Of a stretch of 64,000 nt of DNA, positions 16,247 through 23,806 are shown piece by piece. Both the position numbers and the translations under genes were made by a program. Source of the stretch: Syntrophorhabdaceae bacterium PtaU1.Bin034. GTDB lineage: Bacteria > Desulfobacterota_G > Syntrophorhabdia > Syntrophorhabdales > WCHB1-27. Below the pieces are notes generated by a model. The model made no database searches and was not told the origin of the DNA. It saw nothing but the letters and a program-made list of their open reading frames with translations. How positions within the stretch are numbered: position 1 is the first letter of the stretch; every line of letters begins with the position of its first letter. The DNA is taken from contig MVRP01000003.1 in assembly GCA_002067405.1 (NCBI GenBank), positions 41,562-105,561 on the forward strand. Direction: 5' to 3'.

Positions 16247-17353
16247 ATGAATCCGGCAGAGATGGATCCGCTGGTTGACATATCTCCCCATGGCTTCGCT
16301 GAGAGGAAGTCCGCGCTGACCGTCAGCGTTTCGTCCCTTTCGCAGGCGGTAAAAGCCACGATTCCCTCCGGGACAAAGAAATACGACACAACACAGGCGG
16401 TCGAGGACTTCTATGGGAAGCATCTCGCCTCTCTTCGCGACGGGGGCAGCGGTCTTTACGAGAAGCTGGCCGTCGAAATCTATTCGATCTACCGGCCGAG
16501 GATCATCAAGATCGCGCGGAAGTACCGTTCGCTGAGTCCCATTTTCGGCGAGGACGACCTCCAGCAGGAGGCGCTGATCGCCATCCTCCAGGCCCTTCGG
16601 AAATATCGACACAACCCCGATATCCGGATGAAATTCTCGACCTACCTCGAATGGTCGATCAGGAACATATTCCAACGCGCCATCGGGCACAGGGACAAGT
16701 ACGTTGAGATCTACGGGCCGGGCGGGGCGTTTCTCAAAACCATGAGCTACGCCAGGTTCATCGAGCGGAAAAAGTCCCTCGAAAAGGAAGGGTACACCTA
16801 CACGACCAAGAAGCGGTTCTGCTACCTGGCGGAAACCCTTCCGGAGGAGGACCTGGAAGCCCGGCTGAACGAGACGAGCATGGCCCCCTACGAATACCGG
16901 GCATACGGGGGATCTTCGGAAGAACCCATTGAGACAAAGGAGGCGCACGAAGAGGCAGCGGAGGACGGGTTCGGGCGCGGGACACCCGCCTTCGGAAGCG
17001 GCTCGAATAACGTCCTCAACCTCCAGGCGATCGACAGCCTGTACCGCCAATGGGCCCGCTCCTCACGACAAAACGGGGTCGGCGAAAACGATCCCGTGGT
17101 CCTTCGCATCTATGACCTTTGCAGGGGATACGGCGAAGAGATGCTCCAGCCTTTCAGGAACAACGGTACAAGTATCGACGTGGAGGAAGCAAGGCGGTCC
17201 GTGCTGTCCGCCATCAGGCAGGGGCTGATGCGTCACGACAACGAATCGTTTCCGCCGGTGCCGTTTTCAGTGTCTCTTCGTGTTTCCATAAGACGGTCGG
17301 TACAGGGCCTGGTAAAGGCCTATTGCCGGACAGAGGGGAGTTCCCATGGATGA
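16247..17353 (+). CDS. Sigma-70 region-2-like transcription factor
   Basis: Residues about 75-150 match sigma region 2: YSIYRPRIIKIARKYRSL, then DDLQQEALIAILQALRKY and MKFSTYLEWSIRNIFQRAI, where the FSTY-W-IR block is the -10-binding helix pair. A region 3-like helical part follows (ARFIERKKSLEKEG). Residues about 230-265 are an acidic linker. The C-terminal 100 residues show no region 4 pattern, so a -35 contact is not expected. Starts at 16217 (TTG), 16247 and 16262 (ATG) are all possible; none has a strong ribosome site. It heads the third ICE operon and overlaps the next gene by 8 bases. T4 gp55 is a known sigma2-only factor that reads -10-only promoters, and a similar job is proposed here. 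Confidence 0.7.
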   Translation: MNPAEMDPLVDISPHGFAERKSALTVSVSSLSQAVKATIPSGTKKYDTTQAVEDFYGKHLASLRDGGSGLYEKLAVEIYSIYRPRIIKIARKYRSLSPIFGEDDLQQEALIAILQALRKYRHNPDIRMKFSTYLEWSIRNIFQRAIGHRDKYVEIYGPGGAFLKTMSYARFIERKKSLEKEGYTYTTKKRFCYLAETLPEEDLEARLNETSMAPYEYRAYGGSSEEPIETKEAHEEAAEDGFGRGTPAFGSGSNNVLNLQAIDSLYRQWARSSRQNGVGENDPVVLRIYDLCRGYGEEMLQPFRNNGTSIDVEEARRSVLSAIRQGLMRHDNESFPPVPFSVSLRVSIRRSVQGLVKAYCRTEGSSHG

Positions 17354-17858
17354 AAAGACGGTAAAAGAATTCTTCAGACAGGAGAGACTGAGACGTGCGT
17401 CCCCATGGAAGCCGGTCTCCACCGACCACCTTACGACAAGGGAGTTTCTGTCGCTCGTCGGAATCGAAAGCAGGGGCAGCAAGTACCGCAGGACCCTTTA
17501 CTACCTCGAGATAGCCGCCTCAGGGGACAACAGCCATCTCATACCCGACTACCTCCGGCGATGTTTCAAGGAAGGCGTCGTCCATGTCCAGGTCTTTCAC
17601 GGCCGGGCTGAGGGCCCTATTGCACTGGAGTACCGCATCCCCATCGAAACACTCGAGGACACCTACGTCCGGTCTGCGAAAAGACTGGTGAAGTTCAGAA
17701 CCGACAAGGCACGGGATTACATCACACCCGCGATACTGAGAAAGCTGAGCTCGCTCAGTGACGAAACCGACAAGAGCATACCGGACATCATCAGTACCCT
17801 GGTCAACCGGGAGGTGCAGATCATGGTCGCGAGGAAGCGCAACCGCGTTGTCGAATAA
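17346..17858 (+). CDS. ICE protein of unknown function
   Basis: The ATG lies inside the last codons of the sigma-like gene, so translation is coupled. The 170-residue product is basic and soluble. TTREFLSLVGIESRGSKYRR suggests a DNA-binding helix, and the C-terminus (SDETDKSIPDIISTLVNREV) resembles a ribbon-helix-helix tail. I do not recognise the family. Position between a sigma-like factor and a ParB-like gene suggests a regulator or anti-sigma partner, which is inference. Confidence 0.65.
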   Translation: MDEKTVKEFFRQERLRRASPWKPVSTDHLTTREFLSLVGIESRGSKYRRTLYYLEIAASGDNSHLIPDYLRRCFKEGVVHVQVFHGRAEGPIALEYRIPIETLEDTYVRSAKRLVKFRTDKARDYITPAILRKLSSLSDETDKSIPDIISTLVNREVQIMVARKRNRVVE

Positions 17859-17868
17859 CGAGCCTAGT

Positions 17869-17950
17869 CACGAGGGCGTCGTGTACCGTGCACGACGGCG
17901 TCGTGATTGCCGTCACGAGGGTCTCGTGCATCGTGCACGATGATCTCGTG
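17869..17950 (+). promoter_or_regulatory. Array of four phased 15-base palindromes
   Basis: Four copies of CACGANGNNNTCGTG-type palindromes lie at 17869-17883, 17891-17905, 17914-17928 and 17936-17950. Start-to-start distances are 22, 23 and 22 bases, about two helical turns, so all face the same side of the DNA. The arms CACGA and TCGTG are perfect in every copy; only the middle five bases vary. The array ends 25 bases before the ParB-like start. It is a strong candidate for the partition centromere and/or operator bound by that protein. Confidence 0.8.
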
Positions 17951-17974
17951 TACTACGATCAAGAGGAGGTTGTT

Positions 17975-19177
17975 ATGAAATACATCGGCTTCATCAAAAC
18001 AAGCCTGTTGAAGGAGAGACGGGAGTACAAGGAGATGTTCCCGCCCCTGTCGGAGTCGGAGTATGCGGACCTCCGCCAGAGCATAAGGGAGGCGGGCATA
18101 CTGGACAGCCTGATTTTGGAGAAGAGTGAGGAAGGCTATATCATCCTCTCCGGGCACCATCGCAAGGCCATAGCGGAAGAATTGGGTATTGAGGAAGTAC
18201 GGTGCTCCGTCGCAGAAACCCCCGCGGAGATAGTGGAAGCCCTCTTTGAAAACGCGTACCGCCGGCAAATGACGGAAGCTGAAAGAAAAGCGAAGATCAG
18301 GGAAAAGGAAAAGGTCCAGGACTGGGTCTACGAGAAATCCGTCATACCGGAGATCTATCAACTGTACAAGGAAGGAAGGATCGAAAGAAGCCTGATCGAC
18401 CAGTTCGTCGGCAAGGACTCGGAATTGCAGAGACGTATCTTTTTCTCCCTGTCCGTCGAGCGGGAGGTAGCGCCGAAGGAACTGCTCGAAAAACATGAGC
18501 GAGAAATGGCCGCGATCGAGGAGCGGTACAGGAAGGACCTCGACGAGGAGCGGGAGAAGCTCGCGAAGGCGGAGGCCGAGAAGAAGAAAGCCGAGGAGGC
18601 TCTCAGGAAAGACAGGCAGGAACTGGCGCAGATCAGGGAACGGGCGGAGACCACCCTCGCCACGTACGAGAAAGACAGGGAAGAGATCACCGAGGAGGTG
18701 AAAAGGGAGTTTGAGACGGAGCTCGACAACCTCAGGAAGGAACGGGAGAGAAGAGAAGCCATCGTCAAGGCCAAGCAGGACGAGATAGCCGGGTTGAACG
18801 GGGAGATAGAGTCCTTCAAGAACAGGATCTACGGCTACGAGTCCCAGGTCGCGCTCTGGAGGCACGAGATCGCGAGGGTGAGCGAGTTGTACAACCGGAA
18901 CGTCGCCTACTATTCGAATCCCGCCCTGCTGGAGGTGCAGCTCCAGGTGATCTCGGAATATGTTGAGTCATTGGTCCGGTTCTCGGAATGCCACAAGTGG
19001 GACGCAGAGGCATCGAGAACGGTGGAGAGGTACCAGAAGTCCATCGGCGAGCATCTCCGGAAGCTCGTCAAAGAGGTCAAGAGTCGTCAGAAAGAGGTGG
19101 TGTCCGTGGAGGAGTCGGAGAAGGTCATCGCCGCTCAAACCCCGGTGGTGACGGATGAGGGACCGAAGGCGTCGTAG
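17975..19177 (+). CDS. ParB-like protein with long coiled coil
   Basis: ATG at 17975 follows GAGGAGG. Residues about 20-90 match the ParB nuclease-like fold: PLSESEYADLRQSIREAGIL, then GYIILSGHHRKAIAEELGI, where GHHR replaces the usual GERR or GHRR. A helical part (about 95-170) follows, with IERSLIDQFVGKDSELQRR as a possible HTH. Residues about 175-320 are a long charged coiled coil. A C-terminal helical domain ends the 400-residue protein. No ParA is adjacent. The four palindromes directly upstream fit a protein that binds its own promoter and acts in partition or regulation. Genes converge with the RES-Xre pair downstream. Confidence 0.75.
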   Translation: MKYIGFIKTSLLKERREYKEMFPPLSESEYADLRQSIREAGILDSLILEKSEEGYIILSGHHRKAIAEELGIEEVRCSVAETPAEIVEALFENAYRRQMTEAERKAKIREKEKVQDWVYEKSVIPEIYQLYKEGRIERSLIDQFVGKDSELQRRIFFSLSVEREVAPKELLEKHEREMAAIEERYRKDLDEEREKLAKAEAEKKKAEEALRKDRQELAQIRERAETTLATYEKDREEITEEVKREFETELDNLRKERERREAIVKAKQDEIAGLNGEIESFKNRIYGYESQVALWRHEIARVSELYNRNVAYYSNPALLEVQLQVISEYVESLVRFSECHKWDAEASRTVERYQKSIGEHLRKLVKEVKSRQKEVVSVEESEKVIAAQTPVVTDEGPKAS

Positions 19178-19220
19178 AACTTGGGTCGGCTGGTGACGAT
19201 CAAAGAACCGGCCGGGACCC

Positions 19221-19691
19221 CTATTTCCATATGCGGTCGTCGAGGGAAAACGGCTGTGGGTCGCCTGCCGCAATTTTGGAGAAATCGGGGTGTTTCGGGT
19301 TGATGACGAAATTGTGCTCCATGGGGATGACCGCCGAAGGCACCCGGAGGATCGCTGACGAGCCTCGCTCGGCCCACTGCGTTCCAAGGTCCCTCGTGAA
19401 ATCGGGTGGAGGCGACGAATCCCAGCCTGTTCCGAGGGCTTCAAGAAGGATCTCCGTTATCGTGACCGGATCCGGGATTTCAACGGGGATCGCCACGAGT
19501 GACCTGCCGATGGTGACGTCTTTCCTGGTGAAGTGGACAAACAACTCGAGGGCGGCGAGGGAGAGCGTTTCGCTGGCATAGACGACGGGTATCCCCACGT
19601 GGTTCCAGCGGCCGCCCCCGAGGCGGGCGCCTTCCCCGGAAAGCACCTCGGCCGCATGCTTCTTCTTGACGAGGCGCCACGCGATTATCAA
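19221..19691 (-). CDS. RES-domain toxin
   Basis: The 156-residue product has the RES family layout: an N-terminal arginine in MIIAWRLVKKK, the glycine-rich GGGRWNHVGIPVVYASETLSLA segment with the R and the Y-x-S-E motif, and the late NFVINPKHPDF segment. RES toxins break down NAD+. The start overlaps the antitoxin stop by four bases (ATGA). The key Arg, Tyr and Ser/Glu positions all appear present, so the toxin is likely active. The gene is convergent with the ParB-like gene. Confidence 0.88.
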   Translation of the reverse strand: MIIAWRLVKKKHAAEVLSGEGARLGGGRWNHVGIPVVYASETLSLAALELFVHFTRKDVTIGRSLVAIPVEIPDPVTITEILLEALGTGWDSSPPPDFTRDLGTQWAERGSSAILRVPSAVIPMEHNFVINPKHPDFSKIAAGDPQPFSLDDRIWK

Positions 19692-20140
19692 GAAATGACA
19701 CCGTGCTCGATGCGGAGAAGGAGCTCTTCAACTTCGCGGGACCCCGCGTCGGTCTGAAGCATGTTGATGGGCACGGCACCGCCGAGGCCGTGCTGCTTGG
19801 TATTCAACCATTCGATGGCGTCCTCCCTGCTCTCGAACACGTCTTCCGCGAGGGCGACTATCCTCGCGAAGCGGTAGAGCCTGTCACTCTCCACCGGCGA
19901 TAACCTCTTCGCGGCCGGCTCATCGGGCCTCTGCGAGCCGCTTCGCTTTCTCGCCACCGTGCGAAGGCTTACGCCGATAATCCGCGCCAGGGTCTCGTCG
20001 GGAAGATCGAATTGTTTCTTCACATGATAGAGGGCAGCCCAAGGCATCCCCTTCTTGATAAGAGCATCAAAATCGACGGGCTTTCGGATTCTCTGGCCCA
20101 GCTCCTTTTCTCCGCCCAGGATCGATACCACTTTTGTCAT
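19688..20140 (-). CDS. Xre/MbcA/ParS-type antitoxin of RES toxin
   Basis: The 150-residue protein has an N-terminal Xre-type helical domain (LPDETLARIIGVSLRTVARK) and the DUF2384 C-terminal domain (VALAEDVFESREDAIEWLNT, then GGAVPINMLQTDAG), which blocks the toxin active site. It precedes the toxin, as is usual for Xre-RES pairs. GGAGG stands seven bases before the ATG. A consensus promoter with a palindrome between the -35 and -10 boxes suggests autorepression. The module probably stabilises the ICE. Confidence 0.9.
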   Translation of the reverse strand: MTKVVSILGGEKELGQRIRKPVDFDALIKKGMPWAALYHVKKQFDLPDETLARIIGVSLRTVARKRSGSQRPDEPAAKRLSPVESDRLYRFARIVALAEDVFESREDAIEWLNTKQHGLGGAVPINMLQTDAGSREVEELLLRIEHGVIS

Positions 20141-20169
20141 CCTGTTTCCTCCAATGTCATATGACTTCT

Positions 20170-20198
20170 ATTATATATGCCATTTGGCATGTTGTCAA
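20170..20198 (-). promoter_or_regulatory. Promoter and operator of the RES-Xre pair
   Basis: On the minus strand TTGACA (20198-20193) and TATAAT (20175-20170) are both perfect and 17 bases apart. The spacer holds the palindrome TGCCAAATGGCA and a second palindrome, GTCATATGAC, lies just downstream. These are probably the operator half-sites of the antitoxin. It is a normal sigma70 promoter, unlike the ICE operon heads. Confidence 0.85.
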
Positions 20199-20288
20199 GC
20201 GGTATTCGTGTTCCGGGCAGCCCCGCACGGCGCTTTCGCGATTCCTCCAAGGCCGCCTGTTTGCTCGCGCGAAAGGAAACCCTGCCGT

Positions 20289-21740
20289 TCAGGGCGATTG
20301 CTCCGCCTGGGCCGGGTCGGAACCGGTCAGTTCCGGGAAGGTGACGTGCACGTAGAGAGGTGTCGAATCAATGGTAAAAGCCTTGTAGTAGTTGCCCCTG
20401 GAACGCATGTAGAACTGCCGGTCCGCAAGCTGCAGGACGTTTGCTCGCAGGATGAGCTGGTCCTCGATCTCCCTGAGGGTGATCCTGCCCGTACATTCAT
20501 CGGGGGTGATGATGGGCTGGAACTTCTTGGAAATGGGTGACGAGTCCTCCATATACTGGGCGGTATCGGGGTGGTTGACCCGCATGAAGATCCAGTTGTT
20601 GATGTTGTCCATGATGCCCTTGGCCGCATCCGGGCCTATCTCCTGCTCTATCAAGGCAATGCTTTGGGTATAGAAGCTGATCCAGGTGTTGGCTCCCCCG
20701 GCCTTCGAGAAGAGCTCCTGGATGCCCATGTAGGCGATGTTGTGGCCCTCGTCGATATGGATGCACAGGGGCGGGTCGAGCTTCCTGCCCGAGGCGAAGA
20801 ACCTGCCCACCATGCTTTGGATCATGGAGATGAGGACCCTGCCGATGATGTGGGCGGTACGGCGGGCCAGGAGGGAACCGGTGTTGCAGTAAAGGATGAC
20901 CCCTTTCCCTTCCTCGAAGCGGGCCACGAACTCGTTGACGTAGCTTTTTCCGATGATCTTGCCCGTGTTGCCCGATGAAAGGGCCGAGAGCATGGTCCTC
21001 AGGGATGAGGCGACCTTGGAGAAGAATTCCTGGGTCGAGGAGAGGATCTGGTCGATGTTGTCGCACACCTCGAGCACTTCCGGAACGGCGTCCTTGATGA
21101 GAAGAAGCTCGGTCTTGAGGTCCTGGAGGTCCTTGTAGGTGACCCGCGCCTTTATCTCGCTGAAGTTGACGTTCAGGTCATGGCCGAACCTCCTGGCCTT
21201 GAGGGCGAGGCCTGAGACGACCGCGCCCGTTACCTCGCTCGCGATGGCGATGAAATAGTCTTCCTTCGCCTTGATGCCGCTCACCACGTGGTCCACGAGC
21301 TCGTCCTCCATATAGTAGTGGCTCAAGGGGTCGAGCTTGACGGAATGGTCGGGATAGATAGGGGTGAGGAGCATCACCTCCTCCAGCCTTCCCGATTCCG
21401 CGGACACCTGGATCACCTTGGAAAAAAGCTCAATATCACCTTTTGGGTCGATAATAGCGAGGTTGTAGCCTTTCCGGATGTCCTGCTCGATGATCGATTC
21501 CATGAGCCGGGTCTTGCCGATGCGTGTTGTCCCGAAGCAGCCGAGGTGGCCGCTACGCTCCTGATCCGGTATGGCGATGAAGATGTCCCTGGACCGGTCG
21601 GCGAGGTTCACCCCTTTGCCGAGAAGGGTCATGCCGGTATTCGGGCAGCACTTCCCCTCGCTGTTCATTTTCCGCAGTCGTTCAAGGCCGCTTGCCTGAT
21701 CCACGCTCTCTCGCCTCTTCCTGAGTAGTACCTCCCCCAA
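20289..21740 (-). CDS. traD: TraD/VirD4-like coupling ATPase without membrane domain
   Basis: Walker A GTTRIGKT is at residues 70-77 and Walker B CIHIDEGHN near 325. Between them are the stretches typical of coupling proteins (LAIIDPKGDIELF, ILYCNTGSLLARRTAHIIG), and SFYTQSIALIEQEIG follows. At 483 residues it lacks the two N-terminal membrane helices of F TraD; the protein begins almost at once with the ATPase fold. The start is uncertain: TTG at 21740, or the GTG at about 21688. It is transcribed opposite to the transfer operon and shares its upstream region with the NusA-like gene. It should feed the relaxase-DNA complex to the secretion channel; membrane contact may come from a separate subunit. 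Confidence 0.85.
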   Translation of the reverse strand: MGEVLLRKRRESVDQASGLERLRKMNSEGKCCPNTGMTLLGKGVNLADRSRDIFIAIPDQERSGHLGCFGTTRIGKTRLMESIIEQDIRKGYNLAIIDPKGDIELFSKVIQVSAESGRLEEVMLLTPIYPDHSVKLDPLSHYYMEDELVDHVVSGIKAKEDYFIAIASEVTGAVVSGLALKARRFGHDLNVNFSEIKARVTYKDLQDLKTELLLIKDAVPEVLEVCDNIDQILSSTQEFFSKVASSLRTMLSALSSGNTGKIIGKSYVNEFVARFEEGKGVILYCNTGSLLARRTAHIIGRVLISMIQSMVGRFFASGRKLDPPLCIHIDEGHNIAYMGIQELFSKAGGANTWISFYTQSIALIEQEIGPDAAKGIMDNINNWIFMRVNHPDTAQYMEDSSPISKKFQPIITPDECTGRITLREIEDQLILRANVLQLADRQFYMRSRGNYYKAFTIDSTPLYVHVTFPELTGSDPAQAEQSP

Positions 21741-21770
21741 CGTAAGACCCCCGGAGGCGGATCCATCCGG

Positions 21771-21779
21771 AAGTAATAC
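21771..21779 (+). promoter_or_regulatory. Operon-head motif copy 4 (AAGTAATAC)
   Basis: The 9-mer lies 89 bases before the NusA-like gene, which opens the 13.6 kb transfer operon. No -35 box is visible at 17 bases. Confidence 0.5.
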
Positions 21780-21868
21780 CTTCTCCGACCCGACCGTAAG
21801 CCGATGGCTTCGCAGGAGTCACAAAAACCGCGCGGGCAACCGCGCCATTGTCGCGGAGGGGACTCCCC

Positions 21869-22516
21869 GTGGTCCTGTCTCTAAAGGTGGGATACCTGGT
21901 ACCGGGAGTGGTGGTGAAGTCCATGCCTGACCATGATTCGCATCTCATCCTGATCTCAGGGACAGAGCTTCTCGCGTTCCTCCCGAAGAAGTACGCCAAC
22001 AGATCCTATAAAGCCGGGCAGAACCTCGTGGCCTGCGTCTTCATGCTGGAGAAGGGGAAGATCATCCTCTCCCAGCGGTCTCACCACTACTACATCAGGA
22101 TCGCCGAACGGGCCTTCGCCGTCCCCATCGAGGAAGAGAAGATCAGGATCAAAAGGGCCGTTTCGGTGCAGGGGGCGGGGTTCGCGAAGATGGCAGTGGA
22201 GGGCCTTGACGGTGTCGACCCCGTGAAAGAGTGCCTCCCCTATCTCCCCGCCATGAAGGCCTACACGGACGACACGGTCACGCTGGTCGGTTACTCCCGG
22301 GACATGAAGGAGTATGTCCGCAACGCCCTCGCCCCCGCGCCTCAGGACAAGATCCGGAAAGTAATAGTCTCCAGTACGCTGCGGGAGGCCATCGTCGGGG
22401 TGGACCCCGCGTACTACGGGCTTTTCGTCGGGAAGGGAGGTGCGAACGTGGCGACCGCCGCGAAGCTCCTCGATATCACGATACGTGTGAAGAAATCGGA
22501 AGAGACTGTGCTCTAA
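21869..22516 (+). CDS. NusA-like S1-KH-KH protein
   Basis: GTG at 21869 is favoured by GAGGGG upstream; the longer TTG frame begins at 21848. The N-terminal 75 residues form an S1-type RNA-binding domain (VGYLVPGVVVKSMPDHDSHL, then AFLPKKYANRSYKAGQ). Two KH-type units follow. The second ends with VDPAYYGLFVGKGGANVATAAKLLDITI, close to NusA, where AIGKKGQNV is usual. The NusA N-terminal domain that binds RNA polymerase is absent; 215 residues compare with about 350-500 in NusA. As first gene of the transfer operon it may help polymerase through 13 kb. That role is inferred. Confidence 0.75.
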   Translation: MVLSLKVGYLVPGVVVKSMPDHDSHLILISGTELLAFLPKKYANRSYKAGQNLVACVFMLEKGKIILSQRSHHYYIRIAERAFAVPIEEEKIRIKRAVSVQGAGFAKMAVEGLDGVDPVKECLPYLPAMKAYTDDTVTLVGYSRDMKEYVRNALAPAPQDKIRKVIVSSTLREAIVGVDPAYYGLFVGKGGANVATAAKLLDITIRVKKSEETVL

Positions 22517-22526
22517 GGAGGAAGAG

Positions 22527-23150
22527 ATGGAGCCGGGAACCGAAGCCAGGAACAAGGCCGATGCGTACACGGAGAGAAAGTTCCGCCTCGCCAGGGAGCA
22601 GGGCAGCATCGTGCTCGCGCCCCGGATGCGGGACCTGCACCTGCTCACTAGGATGCTTTTCACCCTGGACAAGGCGATCAACAGGATGAGGATGAACGCC
22701 GGCACGGCGTCTGTCTCCCTTCCGGACCTGGAAGCGGCCAACGAGAGGGTTGTGAAGCTCACGGCCCGGATACGGAGCTTCACCGCCGCCCTGGGGGGAA
22801 CGGCCTCCTTTGTTTCCCCCGGCGCCGACCCCGCGCAAAAGGATATCCTGGTCCAGAAGAGGAACTCCTATGTCTTCATGCCCAAGACGGCGGAGGGCAC
22901 GACGCTCGCCGGCCTCTTCATAAGTCTCGACTCCGCCTATTTCGAGTACAAGATCAAGTCGCCCCTCCGGGACATAGAGAGGCTGGGTGAAGCCATCGAG
23001 ACGATGAAGGGGATCGTGAGGGATTTCCTCGGGATCACCTCCGACCTCGCCGCGAAGGCCCGGGTGGACTTCGTCGAGCCCAAGGGGCTTGCCGGGTACT
23101 TCGAAAACGGGACGAGGAAAGAAGAAGGCGCAGCGGGAGAAGAAGCGTGA
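22527..23150 (+). CDS. ICE protein of unknown function
   Basis: The gene follows the NusA-like gene by 10 bases with AAGGAGGAAGAG before the ATG. The 207-residue product is soluble, rich in charged helices (LTRMLFTLDKAINRMRMNAG, DLEAANERVVKLTARIRSF), with no signal peptide. The last codon overlaps the start of the OmpA-like gene. I do not recognise the family. Confidence 0.7.
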   Translation: MEPGTEARNKADAYTERKFRLAREQGSIVLAPRMRDLHLLTRMLFTLDKAINRMRMNAGTASVSLPDLEAANERVVKLTARIRSFTAALGGTASFVSPGADPAQKDILVQKRNSYVFMPKTAEGTTLAGLFISLDSAYFEYKIKSPLRDIERLGEAIETMKGIVRDFLGITSDLAAKARVDFVEPKGLAGYFENGTRKEEGAAGEEA

Positions 23151-23806
23151 AGCGATCCCTCGCCCTTGCCGGCGCCGTGCTCGTCTCTTTCTGCTTTCTC
23201 GACGTTTACGCGGCCGGTGTGTACCAAGTCGACTACAGGTATTCCTTCGAAGGGATGGCCGTGGACGGCACACGTGGACAGGCCTTCCTGATCTGCGATG
23301 ATGCGTGCGTTACCGGACCCTATCTCGCACAGGCAACCAGGTTCCCGGAACTTGCGGTGAGGGTCTCCCAGGACATCCCCGGTCGGCAAGGTACCAACGA
23401 GCAACTTCGAGGGCCAGACGGGAAGATAGCCATAAAGCAGGACGCCAGGGGTAGGGACAATGGTCCCGGCCCGTCTCTCACCGTTCTCTTCGATCTCGAC
23501 AGCGCGACCTTGAACGACGTGGCGATGGCGAAGTTGTCCTCATTTGCTGAAAGCGCAGGCTCAAGAACCACGGGCAGCGGCTTTTCGGTGACGGGCTATA
23601 CCTGCGACCTAGGAAGCAAGCGCCACAACGGCATGCTGGCCCGGCAACGGGCAGACGCGGTCGCAGCCTGGCTTCGGAGGGCCGGTATGCACTCTTCTCT
23701 CGTCAAGGGCGCGGGCAAGTGTTGCTACGCCACGCAAGACCCGCACAAGCGGTACCTGAACCGCCGGGTTGAAATCCGAATCAGCGAGAAGGAGGCCATG
23801 CAGTGA
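23147..23806 (+). CDS. OmpA-like peptidoglycan-binding protein
   Basis: A signal peptide (LALAGAVLVSFCFLDVYAAG) is followed by about 85 residues of unknown fold and an OmpA C-terminal domain: LTVLFDLDSATLNDVAMAKL, FSVTGYTCDLGSKRHNGMLA, RQRADAVAAWLRRAG and NRRVEIRI. The peptidoglycan-binding Asp and Arg positions are present (TCDLGSKRHN, NRRVE). It probably anchors part of the transfer channel to the cell wall. OmpA-like proteins occur in several F-type ICE operons. The gene overlaps both neighbours by four bases. Confidence 0.8.
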   Translation: MKRSLALAGAVLVSFCFLDVYAAGVYQVDYRYSFEGMAVDGTRGQAFLICDDACVTGPYLAQATRFPELAVRVSQDIPGRQGTNEQLRGPDGKIAIKQDARGRDNGPGPSLTVLFDLDSATLNDVAMAKLSSFAESAGSRTTGSGFSVTGYTCDLGSKRHNGMLARQRADAVAAWLRRAGMHSSLVKGAGKCCYATQDPHKRYLNRRVEIRISEKEAMQ

